From Acinetobacter sp. ANC 4169 (lineage in GTDB: Bacteria > Pseudomonadota > Gammaproteobacteria > Pseudomonadales > Moraxellaceae), in the NCBI RefSeq assembly GCF_002135355.1, contig NZ_NEGE01000014.1:1-64000 (forward strand): 64,000 nt of DNA, written 5' to 3'. A program made the position numbers and the translations under genes. Under the pieces are notes generated by a model. It was not told the DNA's origin. It ran no database searches and saw only the letters and a program-made list of their open reading frames with translations. This document shows positions 42,101 to 51,800 of the stretch, piece by piece. Positions within the stretch are counted from its first letter, which is position 1; each line of letters begins with the position of its first letter.

Positions 42101-43363
42101 ATGAAAAAAACATTATTAACGGTGTTAATCAGCAGTGCCTTTTTACTTACCGCCTGCGGTGGCGGGGATGATGGAGATGAGAATGCATCTGGATCTGGCA
42201 ATGGAGCTGGGGATAATGGCGGCGTCATTGTTCAGCCTGAATCACCTATTCCTCCGAATAATATTGCTGATCCTGTGGTAAGAACCGAAGTCTATACTGC
42301 AACAAATATGACCAGCGTAGCGGGTGAAAGCGTGGTGATGACTTATAAAATGTTGGGGGTGAATGGTCAGGAAGTTCAAGCGACGTCATTGGTCATTACA
42401 CCGAAAGCAGCGGCACCTGCAAAAGGTTGGCCAATTGTGGTCTGGGCGCATGGTACTACTGGTGTGGCAGATCAATGTGCACCGAGTCGAAGTAAACTGA
42501 AGGTAGAGATTGAAGGAATGATTGCTCAACTTTTAAGTGCAGGTTATGTGGTGGTGGCTCCTGATTATGAAGGCTTGGGCGAGCCAACTGGTAAAGAGTT
42601 TCATCCTTTCCTAAATTTAAAAAGCGAGGCTTATTCTATTACTGATGCGGTTGTCGCTGCACGTAATTATTTGGGGGTAAAAGTATCTAATCAATGGATG
42701 GCCGTAGGACACTCACAAGGCGGACATGCAGCATTAGGTGCAGCTCAATATGCTTCACGTGCAAATCTTGACTATAAAGGAGCTGTTGTAGTTGCACCTG
42801 CGTCTAATTTAAAAACGATTTTTAATACAGCACAACAGCTTGTAGCGAATTTACCAGCCAAAGATCAAGTCTCTACCTTAGCGTCTTTAAATACTTATGC
42901 CGCACTGATTACTGCGGGAATGCAAGGTCAATCCGCACCACCGACCTATGCTCAAGTCTTTGAAACAAATGCAGCAACAATAGCCGCCCAAGCAGAAACC
43001 ATCTGCTCAGAACCATTAGGACTGGATTTTGGTACCAAAATGGGGACAGCCGCAGCGACAACTAATTCATTGTCCGGTTATTTAACACAAAGTAATTTTA
43101 TGCAAATACCTGCAATTTCAACATTTTTGAATACCACTTCTCAGCCCTTATCTGTAAAAGTTACGACGCCAGTGAAGATATATCAAGGTGGATCGGATCC
43201 GACTGTTCCAGCAAATGCGACAACTGAACTGATTACCAATGCAACAAAACTCGGGACGCAAATAGATTTGAAATATGACCCGGCATGGAATCATACAACT
43301 GCCTATACTTCGAATATTCCTAATATTGTCACAGATGTAAAATCTCTAATGCCAATTCAATAA
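42101..43363 (+). CDS. Secreted alpha/beta-hydrolase lipoprotein (lipase-like)
   Basis: 420-aa lipoprotein with the lipobox LLTAC near residue 19 after a typical signal (KKTLLTVLISSAFLLTAC), then a Gly/Asp/Asn-rich linker. The hydrolase domain has the oxyanion region VVWAHGTTG, APDYEGLG, and the nucleophile elbow VGHSQGGHAAL with Ser about residue 204. The C-terminus carries an Asp (YQGGSDPTVPANAT) and a His in AWNHTT. This resembles fungal-type secretory lipases (LIP family) known in Acinetobacter. It has AAGGAA before the start and its own terminator. Confidence 0.87.
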   Translation: MKKTLLTVLISSAFLLTACGGGDDGDENASGSGNGAGDNGGVIVQPESPIPPNNIADPVVRTEVYTATNMTSVAGESVVMTYKMLGVNGQEVQATSLVITPKAAAPAKGWPIVVWAHGTTGVADQCAPSRSKLKVEIEGMIAQLLSAGYVVVAPDYEGLGEPTGKEFHPFLNLKSEAYSITDAVVAARNYLGVKVSNQWMAVGHSQGGHAALGAAQYASRANLDYKGAVVVAPASNLKTIFNTAQQLVANLPAKDQVSTLASLNTYAALITAGMQGQSAPPTYAQVFETNAATIAAQAETICSEPLGLDFGTKMGTAAATTNSLSGYLTQSNFMQIPAISTFLNTTSQPLSVKVTTPVKIYQGGSDPTVPANATTELITNATKLGTQIDLKYDPAWNHTTAYTSNIPNIVTDVKSLMPIQ

Positions 43364-43378
43364 CTTGATGTGACTATC

Positions 43379-43416
43379 AATGCTCATGCTTTTTTCAAGG
43401 CATGAGCATTTTTTAT
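43379..43416 (+). terminator. Terminator of the lipase-like gene
   Basis: AATGCTCATGC (43379-43389) pairs with GCATGAGCATT (43400-43410), then T-rich. Confidence 0.88.
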
Positions 43417-43519
43417 TTAAAACTGAGTAAAGTTCATTCTCAATATTTATAAACTTCATGCTACAATACGCGCCAATCTTAGCACGGCTTAAAAGCCCTA
43501 ATTTAATAGGACCTCGCTA

Positions 43520-44776
43520 ATGTTTGCCAATATCTCTATTGCTGAATTTGATCCGGAAATCGCTCAGGCAATCGCTAACGAAGATGCTCGCCAAGAAGCG
43601 CACATCGAGTTAATTGCTTCTGAAAACTATTGCTCACCAGCAGTAATGGAAGCACAAGGATCAAAACTCACTAACAAATATGCAGAAGGCTACCCAGGCA
43701 AACGCTATTACGGCGGTTGCGAATACGTAGACGTAATCGAACAATTGGCAATTGACCGTGCTAAAGAACTCTTTGGTGCTGACTACGCTAACGTTCAGCC
43801 ACATGCTGGTTCACAAGCTAACTCAGCTGTTTACTTAGCGCTGCTTAACCCAGGCGATACAGTTTTGGGTATGAGCTTGGCTCACGGTGGTCACTTGACT
43901 CACGGTGCAAAAGTAAGCTTCTCTGGTAAAACTTATAACGCGATTCAATACGGTTTAAACCCGGAAACTGGTGAAATCGATTACGAAGAAGTTGAACGTT
44001 TAGCTGTAGAGCACAAACCACGCATGATCGTTGCTGGTTTCTCTGCATACAGCCAAATTGTAGACTGGCAACGTTTCCGTGAAATCGCGGACAAAGTTGG
44101 CGCTTACCTATTTGTAGATATGGCTCACGTAGCAGGTTTGGTTGCTGCTGGCGTTTACCCAAGCCCAGTTCAAATTGCTGACGTAACCACAACAACTACG
44201 CATAAAACACTGCGTGGTCCACGTTCTGGTTTAATCCTTGCGAAAGCAAACGAAGAAATCGAGAAAAAATTACAATCAGCTGTATTCCCGGGTAACCAAG
44301 GTGGTCCATTGGTTCATGCTGTAGCTGCTAAAGCAATCTGCTTTAAAGAAGCAATGGCTCCTGAATACAAAGAATACCAAAAACAAGTTGTGGTTAATGC
44401 GAAAGCAATGGCTGAAGTATTAATCGCGCGTGGTTATGACGTTGTTTCTGGTGGTACTGAAAACCACTTGTTCTTGTTGTCTTTAATCAAACAAGGCGAT
44501 ATCACTGGTAAAGAAGCGGATGCCTGGTTAGGTGCTGCTCACATCACTGTGAACAAAAACTCTGTACCTAACGATCCACGTTCTCCGTTCGTGACTTCTG
44601 GTATCCGTATTGGTACTCCAGCTGTTACAACACGTGGTTTCGGTGAAGCTGAAGTACGTGACCTTGCTGGCTGGATTGCTGACATCCTGGATGCTAAAGG
44701 TGACGAAGCTGTAATTAACGCTGTTAAAGCGAAAGTTGAAACTGTATGCGCTAAATTCCCTGTTTACGCAAAATAA
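43520..44776 (+). CDS. glyA: Serine hydroxymethyltransferase
   Basis: 418-aa PLP enzyme that interconverts serine and glycine with tetrahydrofolate, supplying one-carbon units. The PLP lysine is K229 in [15 protein letters not shown]. Other hallmarks are [39 protein letters not shown] and [12 protein letters not shown]. Codon use is that of a highly expressed gene. AGGACC precedes ATG 43520, and a TACAAT box lies at 43462-43467, giving a short leader. A strong terminator follows. Confidence 0.98.
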   Translation: MFANISIAEFDPEIAQAIANEDARQEAHIELIASENYCSPAVMEAQGSKLTNKYAEGYPGKRYYGGCEYVDVIEQLAIDRAKELFGADYANVQPHAGSQANSAVYLALLNPGDTVLGMSLAHGGHLTHGAKVSFSGKTYNAIQYGLNPETGEIDYEEVERLAVEHKPRMIVAGFSAYSQIVDWQRFREIADKVGAYLFVDMAHVAGLVAAGVYPSPVQIADVTTTTTHKTLRGPRSGLILAKANEEIEKKLQSAVFPGNQGGPLVHAVAAKAICFKEAMAPEYKEYQKQVVVNAKAMAEVLIARGYDVVSGGTENHLFLLSLIKQGDITGKEADAWLGAAHITVNKNSVPNDPRSPFVTSGIRIGTPAVTTRGFGEAEVRDLAGWIADILDAKGDEAVINAVKAKVETVCAKFPVYAK

Positions 44777-44787
44777 GTTTTTTACTT

Positions 44788-44819
44788 AAAAAAGCCTCCT
44801 TTAGGGAGGCTTTTTTTTT
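44788..44819. terminator. Terminator of glyA
   Basis: AAAAAAGCCTCC (44788-44799) pairs with GGAGGCTTTTTT, followed by a long T-run. It may also serve the converging hypothetical gene. Confidence 0.92.
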
Positions 44820-44829
44820 AACTTTTTTT

Positions 44830-46446
44830 TTATGACACCAGCTGTGGAATGTTTTGTTGCATGGCTTTTGGATAAGGGAGTTTACCCGGTTTGTAATATT
44901 GTGCCCAAATTTGTGAAGCGGCTGGGCGTTTTTGTTCGCTATCTTGAATACCTTGATAAAATGCGCCCATTGCATGATAAATCTCAGCTAAATTTTTGCT
45001 GGTCATTGCATCGCTACTCAGAAAATAAGGCTGCAAAATACAAAAACCACGATAGTCAAATACCTGAAAAAAGGGTATGACCAAATGAATATTCATATGC
45101 TGTTCGCCATAATTACGTACATGCAGGGAAATGGCATCGGTTCGTACATGCGGGAGGCAGGCATACATCTCATAACCCAATACATTATAGGAATATTTTT
45201 CAGGGTTGCTATCCAGCTGTCTTAATGGTCCATCCGGTCCTTCCATATGGCTAAAAAAGGTATGACCCGGTGGAAAACTGGTGGGTGTCAGGCTTTGCTC
45301 CGGAGAAGTACGCGGAATAATTCCATGAATATGCAGCAACAAAAAATGGCTTAACTGACCTGCACGATATAAAGCGTCATAAAATGGTGATTGGTGTAAA
45401 TTGCTATTGGTCTTTTGTGTATCTTCCGCCAAATAAATAGGATTTCTGGTGGCTTTGATGGTTTGCAGGGCATTTAAAACATATTGTTTGCTTGATTCAG
45501 AGATGACCGGTTCAAATAAAAACTGGCAAATATGCTGGGTCACAAAAAAAATCGAGGCATTAATCTGGGCAATCCGACAGGTAGTTAAAGCATCCGAGAT
45601 TTGTTGCCCCAGCATCTGGCTGACTTGTTCAGGACGGAACCAGCGTAGCGAAGTTTCAGCTTGCTCAGCAATGACTTGTCCAACATAAGCAGATAGAAAC
45701 AAAATAAAGAAAAAATTGGCATCGTCTTCCAGGAATTTTTCAACTGAAACCATATAATTCTGGCGAATTTCACGCATCAGATCATCTAAACGATCCAGAC
45801 TGGAAAGGCTATGGTCAAGACTGGAAATCTGGATCAGATTTTGAAAAGCGGAGCCGCAAAAGAGTGGATAAGCTTTGAAATACATGCTTTGTAAATCGTG
45901 CATTTGTTCAGTAAATTTATGGCGTTCATCTGCAAATATAATTTGATAATTCAAAATAATTGCTTCAATTTCCTGGCTGATGCTGAGCGGTAAATTATCT
46001 TCACAAAAATGCTTTGCCACATAGTGCAGCGGTAAAATAATTTGATTATTGCAATTCAGCGCATAGCTATGTACAAAGTTATTGGGACGATCGCGAAATT
46101 TTATAAAATTGCTTTGTAATTCTTCAAAATTTTGCCATTTTTCATCAAAGCCCAATTTCTGGCTGACAAATTGCCCTATATAACTGGCGATCAGGTAGAC
46201 TGTATTCAGTTTTATCGGATCTTCAACAAAATCTGCAGTTTGTATACCTATTTGTTTTTTAAAGGCGGCGAATAACTGATCCAGTCGCTCAAAACTGGCA
46301 AATGTACCATCAAAATTAACGGTTTTAAGTGCAGAAGCAATATAAAATTCATGTTGGTGTTCTGGAATTTGAAAATGGCTGCGAATATTCTGCATAAAAT
46401 CGTGTGAGCCAGGCTCAACTGCTGAATGAAGTTCAGTAAGCGACAT
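44830..46446 (-). CDS. Hypothetical protein, 538 aa, with internal duplication
   Basis: Large soluble protein of unknown function with no signal peptide. Residues about 38-110 (LKTVNFDGTFASFERLDQLF, LIASYIGQFVSQKL, KWQNFEEL) resemble residues about 203-276 (LIQISSLDHSLSSLDRLDDL, FLSAYVGQVIAEQA, LRWFRPEQV), so two helical repeats of about 165 residues make up the first 330. The C-terminal 200 residues form a separate domain with HGIIPRTSPEQSL, FPPGHTFFSHMEGPDG and LPHVRTDAISLHVRNYG. Single gene converging on glyA. Confidence 0.78.
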   Translation of the reverse strand: MSLTELHSAVEPGSHDFMQNIRSHFQIPEHQHEFYIASALKTVNFDGTFASFERLDQLFAAFKKQIGIQTADFVEDPIKLNTVYLIASYIGQFVSQKLGFDEKWQNFEELQSNFIKFRDRPNNFVHSYALNCNNQIILPLHYVAKHFCEDNLPLSISQEIEAIILNYQIIFADERHKFTEQMHDLQSMYFKAYPLFCGSAFQNLIQISSLDHSLSSLDRLDDLMREIRQNYMVSVEKFLEDDANFFFILFLSAYVGQVIAEQAETSLRWFRPEQVSQMLGQQISDALTTCRIAQINASIFFVTQHICQFLFEPVISESSKQYVLNALQTIKATRNPIYLAEDTQKTNSNLHQSPFYDALYRAGQLSHFLLLHIHGIIPRTSPEQSLTPTSFPPGHTFFSHMEGPDGPLRQLDSNPEKYSYNVLGYEMYACLPHVRTDAISLHVRNYGEQHMNIHLVIPFFQVFDYRGFCILQPYFLSSDAMTSKNLAEIYHAMGAFYQGIQDSEQKRPAASQIWAQYYKPGKLPYPKAMQQNIPQLVS

Positions 46447-46570
46447 CGTATTATTCTTGTTGAGTAATTATTTATATACATATGTATACTTGAAATAAAT
46501 TATAAATCAACTAAATAGTTAGCCTTATTATTACTGATTGAAAAAAAAGTGGAAAAAGAGGAATTTTAAT

Positions 46571-46975
46571 ATGCAAAGACCCACAATTGTGATTTCACAA
46601 CAGGATCTTGAACGTTTGGAAACCATGCTTGAACATCAATCTAAACTGACACCAACGATGCAACATCTGGAAGATGAGCTTGCACGTGCTGAAGTGGTTG
46701 CTCCGAAAGATATGCCGGCAAATGTGGTGACAATGAATGCACGGGTATCGATTATTATTGCGCCTGCAAGTGAACCGACAACCATTACCCTGGTTTACCC
46801 GCATGATTTTCTCGGTGAGAAAGGGCAGGTCAATGTACTTGCACCAGTCGGTGCTGCCATTTTAGGCTTGGCTGAAGGTCAGGAAATAGAATGGCCACAG
46901 CCAGATGGGCACATTATGAAAGTTAAAATAGAACGTGTGTTGTATCAACCCGAGCGTGAAGGTAATTATCTATAA
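46571..46975 (+). CDS. rnk: Rnk-type nucleoside diphosphate kinase regulator
   Basis: 134-aa member of the Rnk/GreA C-terminal family: a short N-terminal coiled region (QQDLERLETMLEHQSKLTP) and a GreA-like FKBP-type C-domain (TITLVYPHDF, ILGLAEGQEIEWPQPDG). Rnk binds RNA polymerase and in pseudomonads affects nucleoside diphosphate kinase levels. ATG 46571 is chosen because GAGG lies 10 bp upstream; the longer frame from 46538 has none. Single gene with a terminator shared with the next, converging gene. Confidence 0.88.
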   Translation: MQRPTIVISQQDLERLETMLEHQSKLTPTMQHLEDELARAEVVAPKDMPANVVTMNARVSIIIAPASEPTTITLVYPHDFLGEKGQVNVLAPVGAAILGLAEGQEIEWPQPDGHIMKVKIERVLYQPEREGNYL

Positions 46976-46999
46976 TCAAGCTTTACGTTTTGGTGAGAA

Positions 47000-47021
47000 A
47001 AAGCCCCGATTTAGGGGCTTT
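47000..47021. terminator. Shared terminator of rnk and the UPF0114 gene
   Basis: AAAGCCCC (47000-47007) pairs with GGGGCTTT (47014-47021) in the 68-bp gap between converging genes. Confidence 0.75.
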
Positions 47022-47043
47022 GAATATTTGAATGGGGCGGCAA

Positions 47044-47532
47044 TTAGTGTTTACTGATCTTATCTAGATATCCCATCATAAATGCAGAGAACACAAAGGT
47101 CAGATGCATAATGATGTACCACATGATTTTGTCATTCGGAATATTTTTAGCGTCCATAAAAATGCGCAGTAAATGAATGGATGAAATGGCGACAATGGAA
47201 GCAGCAACCTTGAGTTTAAGCGAGTTGGCATCCATTTTTCCAAGCCAGTTCAGGCGGGTATCTTCATTTTGAATTTTCAGTTGTGAAACAAAGTTTTCAT
47301 AGCCGGAAAACATCACCATCACAATCAGGCCTCCCACCATGGTCATATCGACCAAAGACAAAATCACCAGAATTAAGTCGGCTTCAGAATATTGCAAAAT
47401 ATGCGGCAAAACATGCCAGACTTCCTGAAAGAATTTAATCGCCAACAGCAGCAGTGCAAATGAAAGACCAAAATAGACCGGGGCTAAAATCCAGCGTGCT
47501 GCATACATGGTATTGTGAAAGAAACGTTCCAT
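47044..47532 (-). CDS. UPF0114 (YqhA-like) membrane protein
   Basis: 162-aa inner-membrane protein with four helices of the UPF0114 family. The signature [20 protein letters not shown] opens the first helix, followed by [24 protein letters not shown], a conserved family core, and [24 protein letters not shown]. The function is unknown across the family. The start at 47532 is [14 protein letters not shown]. Monocistronic. Confidence 0.9.
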   Translation of the reverse strand: MERFFHNTMYAARWILAPVYFGLSFALLLLAIKFFQEVWHVLPHILQYSEADLILVILSLVDMTMVGGLIVMVMFSGYENFVSQLKIQNEDTRLNWLGKMDANSLKLKVAASIVAISSIHLLRIFMDAKNIPNDKIMWYIIMHLTFVFSAFMMGYLDKISKH

Positions 47533-47727
47533 TCATTCATCAAGTGACATTCCTTATATTTTGACTCGATCATAAATAATTCAATTTTAAAATTCGAAAT
47601 TTTATATATTTTTTAATAGTTTGGATTTATTTGAATGTTTAAGTTCTTCCTTGAGCGATGAGTCTGGGTGATTCATCAAGATGACTAAATCAGAAAATTT
47701 CAAAACTTCAGTAGGTATTGTGCTGAT

Positions 47728-47749
47728 CACTGTCAAAGCTTTGACAGTG
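47728..47749. promoter_or_regulatory. Perfect 22-bp palindrome upstream of the dioxygenase gene
   Basis: CACTGTCAAAG (47728-47738) and CTTTGACAGTG (47739-47749) form an uninterrupted 11-bp inverted repeat 75 bp before the start of the TauD-family gene. The form is that of a dimeric repressor or activator site. It is unlike the CRP box, and no gene near it obviously encodes the binder. Confidence 0.55.
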
Positions 47750-47824
47750 TTTATGGCCTATTCAGGGCAGACTGTATTTCAACAACACAACTTTGCAATA
47801 ACAATTGAAATATAAGGAATAGCC

Positions 47825-48796
47825 ATGAGCCAAACTCAGACAAAATCATACGATCCGAATTATCAGTATCAGCATATTCAAGTAAAACCGATTACTGGCC
47901 GTATTGGTGCGGAAATTGAAGGGATCAAACTCTCCTCAACGCTAGATCAAGACACGGTTTATGAAATTAATCACGCTTTGGTCAGGTACAAGGCAATCTT
48001 TTTTAAAAACCAGCAACATTTAACCGATGATGAGCAGGAGGGTTTTGCTGCATTATTAGGAACGCCTTTGAACCATCCGACCGTTCCGGTAAAAAGCGGA
48101 ACAGCACATGTACTTGAGCTGGATTCACGTGGCGGACGTGCCGATACCTGGCATACTGACATCAGCTTTATTGAAGACTATCCAAAGGCTTCCATTTTAC
48201 GCAGCATCGTTGCACCAGCAGCAGGTGGTGATACCGTTTGGGCAAATACAACATCAGCTTATAACGATTTACCAGCAGAACTGAAAATTTTGGCAGATAG
48301 CTTGCGTGCGGTGCATAGCAATGATTATGACTATGCCTCTAAAGTGACGACCAATTCAGGCATTGATGCTGAAAAATATCGTGCACTGTTCAATTCAACT
48401 GAATATGAAACAGAGCATCCATTGGTACGGGTACATCCTGAAAGCGGTGAGAAAACCTTATTATTGGGTCACTTCTTCAAACGCTTTGTCGGTTATAACA
48501 GTCAGGATTCACGTCGCTTATTTGAACTCTTCCAGGACTATGCAATAAATTTAGAGAATATCGTGCGTTGGCGCTGGAGCGTAGGGGATGTGGCAATCTG
48601 GGATAACCGTGCCACCCAGCACCGTGCAATCAACGATTATGGCGACGACCTGCGTGTGGTACGCCGTGTCACCATTGAAGGCGATATCCCATTTGGTGTA
48701 GATGGCCGTCCAAGCGTGAACTTGAAGAAAGTGGTAAAACAGGATATTTCTAATTTCACCTTCGAAAATGGTCAGATTTTAGAAAAAGCCTCTTAA
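47825..48796 (+). CDS. TauD/TfdA-family Fe(II)/2-oxoglutarate dioxygenase
   Basis: 323-aa dioxygenase of the taurine/2,4-D type. The iron site is His and Asp in TWHTDISFIEDYP and a distal His in ATQHRAINDYGDDLRVVRR, with Arg for 2-oxoglutarate nearby. GRIGAEIEGIKLSSTLD and NHPTVPVKSG are usual in TauD proteins. The substrate may be taurine or another sulfonate; no transporter accompanies it, so this is open. It has AAGGAA before ATG 47825. A perfect palindrome lies 75 bp upstream and may regulate it. The CRP/FNR-type gene follows after a terminator. Confidence 0.9.
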   Translation: MSQTQTKSYDPNYQYQHIQVKPITGRIGAEIEGIKLSSTLDQDTVYEINHALVRYKAIFFKNQQHLTDDEQEGFAALLGTPLNHPTVPVKSGTAHVLELDSRGGRADTWHTDISFIEDYPKASILRSIVAPAAGGDTVWANTTSAYNDLPAELKILADSLRAVHSNDYDYASKVTTNSGIDAEKYRALFNSTEYETEHPLVRVHPESGEKTLLLGHFFKRFVGYNSQDSRRLFELFQDYAINLENIVRWRWSVGDVAIWDNRATQHRAINDYGDDLRVVRRVTIEGDIPFGVDGRPSVNLKKVVKQDISNFTFENGQILEKAS

Positions 48797-48885
48797 AGAC
48801 TAAATTAACCAATTGGCTATCTAGAATCGTAATGATCTGAATTCGAGATATACATAGCGCTAAAAATTGGTTGGTCTAAGCAAAT

Positions 48886-48917
48886 AAAAAACCTAGTATT
48901 TGTTTACTAGGTTTTTT
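48886..48917 (+). terminator. Terminator of the dioxygenase gene
   Basis: AAAAAACCTAGTA (48886-48898) pairs with TACTAGGTTTTTT (48905-48917). Confidence 0.9.
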
Positions 48918-48942
48918 ATTTGAATGAGATCGATAAATTCCC

Positions 48943-49641
48943 ATGCTCAGTCGCGCAGACAAATTACAGCAGATCTTTGAAGAGGATGTGATCTTTTCCG
49001 GGTTCACAGCACAGGCACAGCAAACTTTATTGCAACAGGTGAAATATCTACGCTTTTTACCGCAACAGCAGATTTTGCGTTATCAGCAAAAACTGGATGA
49101 TATTTATGTGTTGCTGTCTGGACGGATGCAGATTGGCTGGTTGCTGAGTGATGGCGAGTTTAAGGTCAGTGACTATGTGAAAATGTATTCAGTGTTTAAC
49201 CTGGTGTCATTTTTACAGCAAAAACCGCTGAATTTTGATTTTTATGCACTAGAGCAAGTTGAAGTCGCGGTGATTTCAGGTCGGGTTTTTCTGGAGCAAT
49301 TACAGCAGCAGCCACCAGCCATGTGGCAGATCATTCAATTACTGAGTGAACGCATGTATGGCTTGGTGGAGAAAAACCGTTATCTGCAAACCGCAAGTAT
49401 CAATCAAAAAATTGCGCGACATTTAATCATCTTAGGGCAGCAGGCAACGCCCCTAAGTCAGACGCATTCAACTATTCAATTTAAAATGAGCCAACAGTAT
49501 TTTGCCGAATTACTGAATGTGTCGCGTCAAACTTTAAATAAGCAACTGCAATATTTTATCCAACAACACATTGTCGAGTGGAATTATAGCCAGATTAGAA
49601 TTCTTGATATGCAGCGCTTAAAACACATCAGCCAGTTATAA
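48943..49641 (+). CDS. CRP/FNR-family transcriptional regulator
   Basis: 232-aa regulator: N-terminal cyclic-nucleotide-type beta-barrel (residues about 15-130, with VLLSGRMQIGWLLSDGE), a linker helix (MWQIIQLLSERMYGLVEKNR) and a C-terminal winged helix with YFAELLNVSRQTLNKQLQYF. No FNR-type Cys cluster is seen, and the cAMP-binding Arg-Ser pocket of CRP is not evident, so the ligand is unknown. It begins 25 bp after the dioxygenase terminator and may control neighbouring genes, which is inference. Confidence 0.88.
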   Translation: MLSRADKLQQIFEEDVIFSGFTAQAQQTLLQQVKYLRFLPQQQILRYQQKLDDIYVLLSGRMQIGWLLSDGEFKVSDYVKMYSVFNLVSFLQQKPLNFDFYALEQVEVAVISGRVFLEQLQQQPPAMWQIIQLLSERMYGLVEKNRYLQTASINQKIARHLIILGQQATPLSQTHSTIQFKMSQQYFAELLNVSRQTLNKQLQYFIQQHIVEWNYSQIRILDMQRLKHISQL

Positions 49642-49713
49642 ATCTGTTACTTAAAAAAGTAATGAACGGAATTTTTTTGCCCAATCCATTTGCACTCAAA
49701 AATTCAAGGCAAT

Positions 49714-49743
49714 AAAAAAGGCAAAGTAAACACTTTGCCTTTT
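49714..49743. terminator. Shared terminator of the CRP/FNR-type gene and the SlyD-like gene
   Basis: AGGCAAAGT (49719-49727) pairs with ACTTTGCCT (49732-49740) with A and T runs on both sides, between converging genes. Confidence 0.85.
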
Positions 49744-49759
49744 CTGACCGGTGCCGATC

Positions 49760-50242
49760 TTAGTGGTGGTGACCACCAGCGCCGTGTACGTGACCGTGTT
49801 CTAATTCTTCAGCAGAAGCTTCACGAATTTCAACGATTTCAACTTCAAAAGTTAAATCTTGACCAGCAAGTGGGAAGTTTGCATCTACAACAATATTCTC
49901 GCCTTCAACCGCTTTAACAGTAACGATTTGAACGCCATCGTCAGTTTGAGCTTGGAACTGCATACCAGGTTGGATGTTGTCTACACCTTGGAACATTTTA
50001 GCTGGAACTTCTTGTACGAGGTCAGGATTGTATTCGCCATAACCTTCAGCAGCAGGAACGTTTACAGTGAATTTTTCACCAACAGTTTTGCCTACTAAAG
50101 CGTTTTCTAAACCAGGGATGATGTTGCCCGCACCGTGCAAATATGCAAGTGGCTCACCTTGTGATTGGTCGAGAGTTTCGCCCTCTGCGTTAGTCAACGT
50201 GTAGTGGAAAGAAACTACGAGGTCATTTGCAATAGCAGTCAT
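49760..50242 (-). CDS. SlyD-like FKBP-type peptidyl-prolyl isomerase
   Basis: 160-aa cytoplasmic isomerase/chaperone of the SlyD group. FKBP core: FHYTLTNAEGETLDQSQGEPL, GAGNIIPGLENALVGKTVGEKF and PAAEGYGEYNPDLV, then the inserted IF chaperone domain (VQEVPAKMFQGVDN to NFPLAGQDLTFEVEI). The C-terminus ends in a His-rich tail (EHGHVHGAGGHHH) that suggests metal binding, shorter than in E. coli SlyD. The start at 50242 is MTAIANDLVVSFHY. Confidence 0.93.
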   Translation of the reverse strand: MTAIANDLVVSFHYTLTNAEGETLDQSQGEPLAYLHGAGNIIPGLENALVGKTVGEKFTVNVPAAEGYGEYNPDLVQEVPAKMFQGVDNIQPGMQFQAQTDDGVQIVTVKAVEGENIVVDANFPLAGQDLTFEVEIVEIREASAEELEHGHVHGAGGHHH

Positions 50243-50378
50243 GTTATTGATCCATTCAATTTTTTAAGAGTACATCATAAAGTGAAAAGCGGGTTTTGTA
50301 GACTAGATTTAGCAAAAATCTGCATTTTTCCCACTCATTTATGGCGTTTTTTTAATATTGGGGACGATTTTAAAAATT

Positions 50379-51680
50379 TCAATGCAATTTTATCTTTGGA
50401 CCTGTTTTTCTTGTGACAAAATCTTTAGCAGTCAAAAGTCCTGCATGGGTATAACCATGAATCGCTGCCTGATGCAGGCGATATAAAGAGATATACATGG
50501 TTTTTGCCAGTAAGCCCTGGACATTCACTTGGCCCAGTAATTCTCCCACTGCTTTATTGTGGCTTAATGACACCAGTGAACCTTTATCGGAAAATTTGAA
50601 CATCGGTTGTGGCTTGCCTTGAATGCGAGCTTTCATCGCCTCAAGCAGGAAACTGGCTTGCTGGCTGGCCACTTGAGCACGTGGACCCAGTACCGGCTCA
50701 TTTGCAACTGGCTGGCAATGGGCGCAGTCACCAAATGCGAAAACATTCGGGTCAGATAAAGTTTGCAGCGTTGCATACACTTTTAAACGGTGAATATTAT
50801 CCTTCTGAAATTCTGTTAATTTTTCCAACACAACAGGGGCTTTAATTCCTGCTGCCCAGACTTTCAGTTCTGCATCTATAGAACTTCCATCGGCAAAATA
50901 GACTTTGTCCTGATCGACTTTAGCTACCCGATGTTGGGTCAACACCTTAATTCCAAATTGTTCGAGTTGATGACGGGTATGCTTTGCTACCGTTTCAGAA
51001 AGTGCAGGTAATATCCGGTCGGCAGCTTCAATCACGGTAATATTGACATTTTTCGGGTCAATTTTATTTAGCCCATATTTAAAGAAAGTTTGCTTGGCCT
51101 GATACAGTTCGGCAGCAAGTTCTATACCGGTTGCACCTGCGCCAATAATGGCAATATTTAATGCGCGTGTCGTCTCTTGATTTTGGGCTTCAAGATATAA
51201 ATGCAGTAAATCTTGATGAAATATATCGGCTTGTTTACGACTGTCCAAAAAATGGCAGTGCTGTTTGACGCCTTGAGTATTAAAGTCATTCGAGGTGGAA
51301 CCCACTGCAATAATCAGGGTGTCATAATCCACCCGAATATTCTTTTGCTCTTGATCTGGTTGAGTCTGAGCGGGTTTAGATAACTGCGATGTTTCAAGAA
51401 TAATGTGTTTGGCAGCTGGGTCGACCTGCATCAAACTGCCCAAAACAAACTCATAATGATGTTTGGCGGCATGCGCAAAATAATTGGTTTCTTCGGCATG
51501 CGGATTCAGGCTGCCGGCAGCAATTTCATGTAAAAGCGGTTTCCAGATATGGGTCAGTTTTTGATCCACAAGCGTGATTTTGGCTTTATGGTTTTTACCT
51601 AAAGTATTACCCAACTGGGTAGCAAGTTCTAAACCACCTGCACCACCACCCACAATAACAATTTTATGTAGATTACTCAT
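50379..51680 (-). CDS. Type II NADH:quinone oxidoreductase (NDH-2)
   Basis: 433-aa flavoprotein that passes electrons from NADH to quinone without pumping protons. FAD site VGGGAGGLELATQLG at the N-terminus, NADH site IIGAGATGIELAAELY near residue 172, and VWAAGIKAP plus VFAFGDCAHC for FAD closure near 315. The C-terminus has an amphipathic segment (YRLHQAAIHGYTHAG) likely to attach it to the membrane face. Length and motif order fit Ndh. The start at 51680 follows AGGTCC. Monocistronic. Confidence 0.92.
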   Translation of the reverse strand: MSNLHKIVIVGGGAGGLELATQLGNTLGKNHKAKITLVDQKLTHIWKPLLHEIAAGSLNPHAEETNYFAHAAKHHYEFVLGSLMQVDPAAKHIILETSQLSKPAQTQPDQEQKNIRVDYDTLIIAVGSTSNDFNTQGVKQHCHFLDSRKQADIFHQDLLHLYLEAQNQETTRALNIAIIGAGATGIELAAELYQAKQTFFKYGLNKIDPKNVNITVIEAADRILPALSETVAKHTRHQLEQFGIKVLTQHRVAKVDQDKVYFADGSSIDAELKVWAAGIKAPVVLEKLTEFQKDNIHRLKVYATLQTLSDPNVFAFGDCAHCQPVANEPVLGPRAQVASQQASFLLEAMKARIQGKPQPMFKFSDKGSLVSLSHNKAVGELLGQVNVQGLLAKTMYISLYRLHQAAIHGYTHAGLLTAKDFVTRKTGPKIKLH

Positions 51681-51710
51681 TTTTGGACCTATTTATTATT
51701 TTCAAGACGA

Positions 51711-51738
51711 AAAAAAGATGGCCTTAATATGCCATCTT
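51711..51738 (-). terminator. Terminator of the PBP5-type carboxypeptidase gene
   Basis: AAGATGGC (51715-51722) pairs with GCCATCTT (51731-51738), with an A-run at 51711 giving the minus-strand U-run. Confidence 0.72.
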
Positions 51739-51800
51739 CAATTTATTGCTTTTGTTTAGATTGTTATACAGCTTACATAACGTAAAGAAATTTCACGTAA

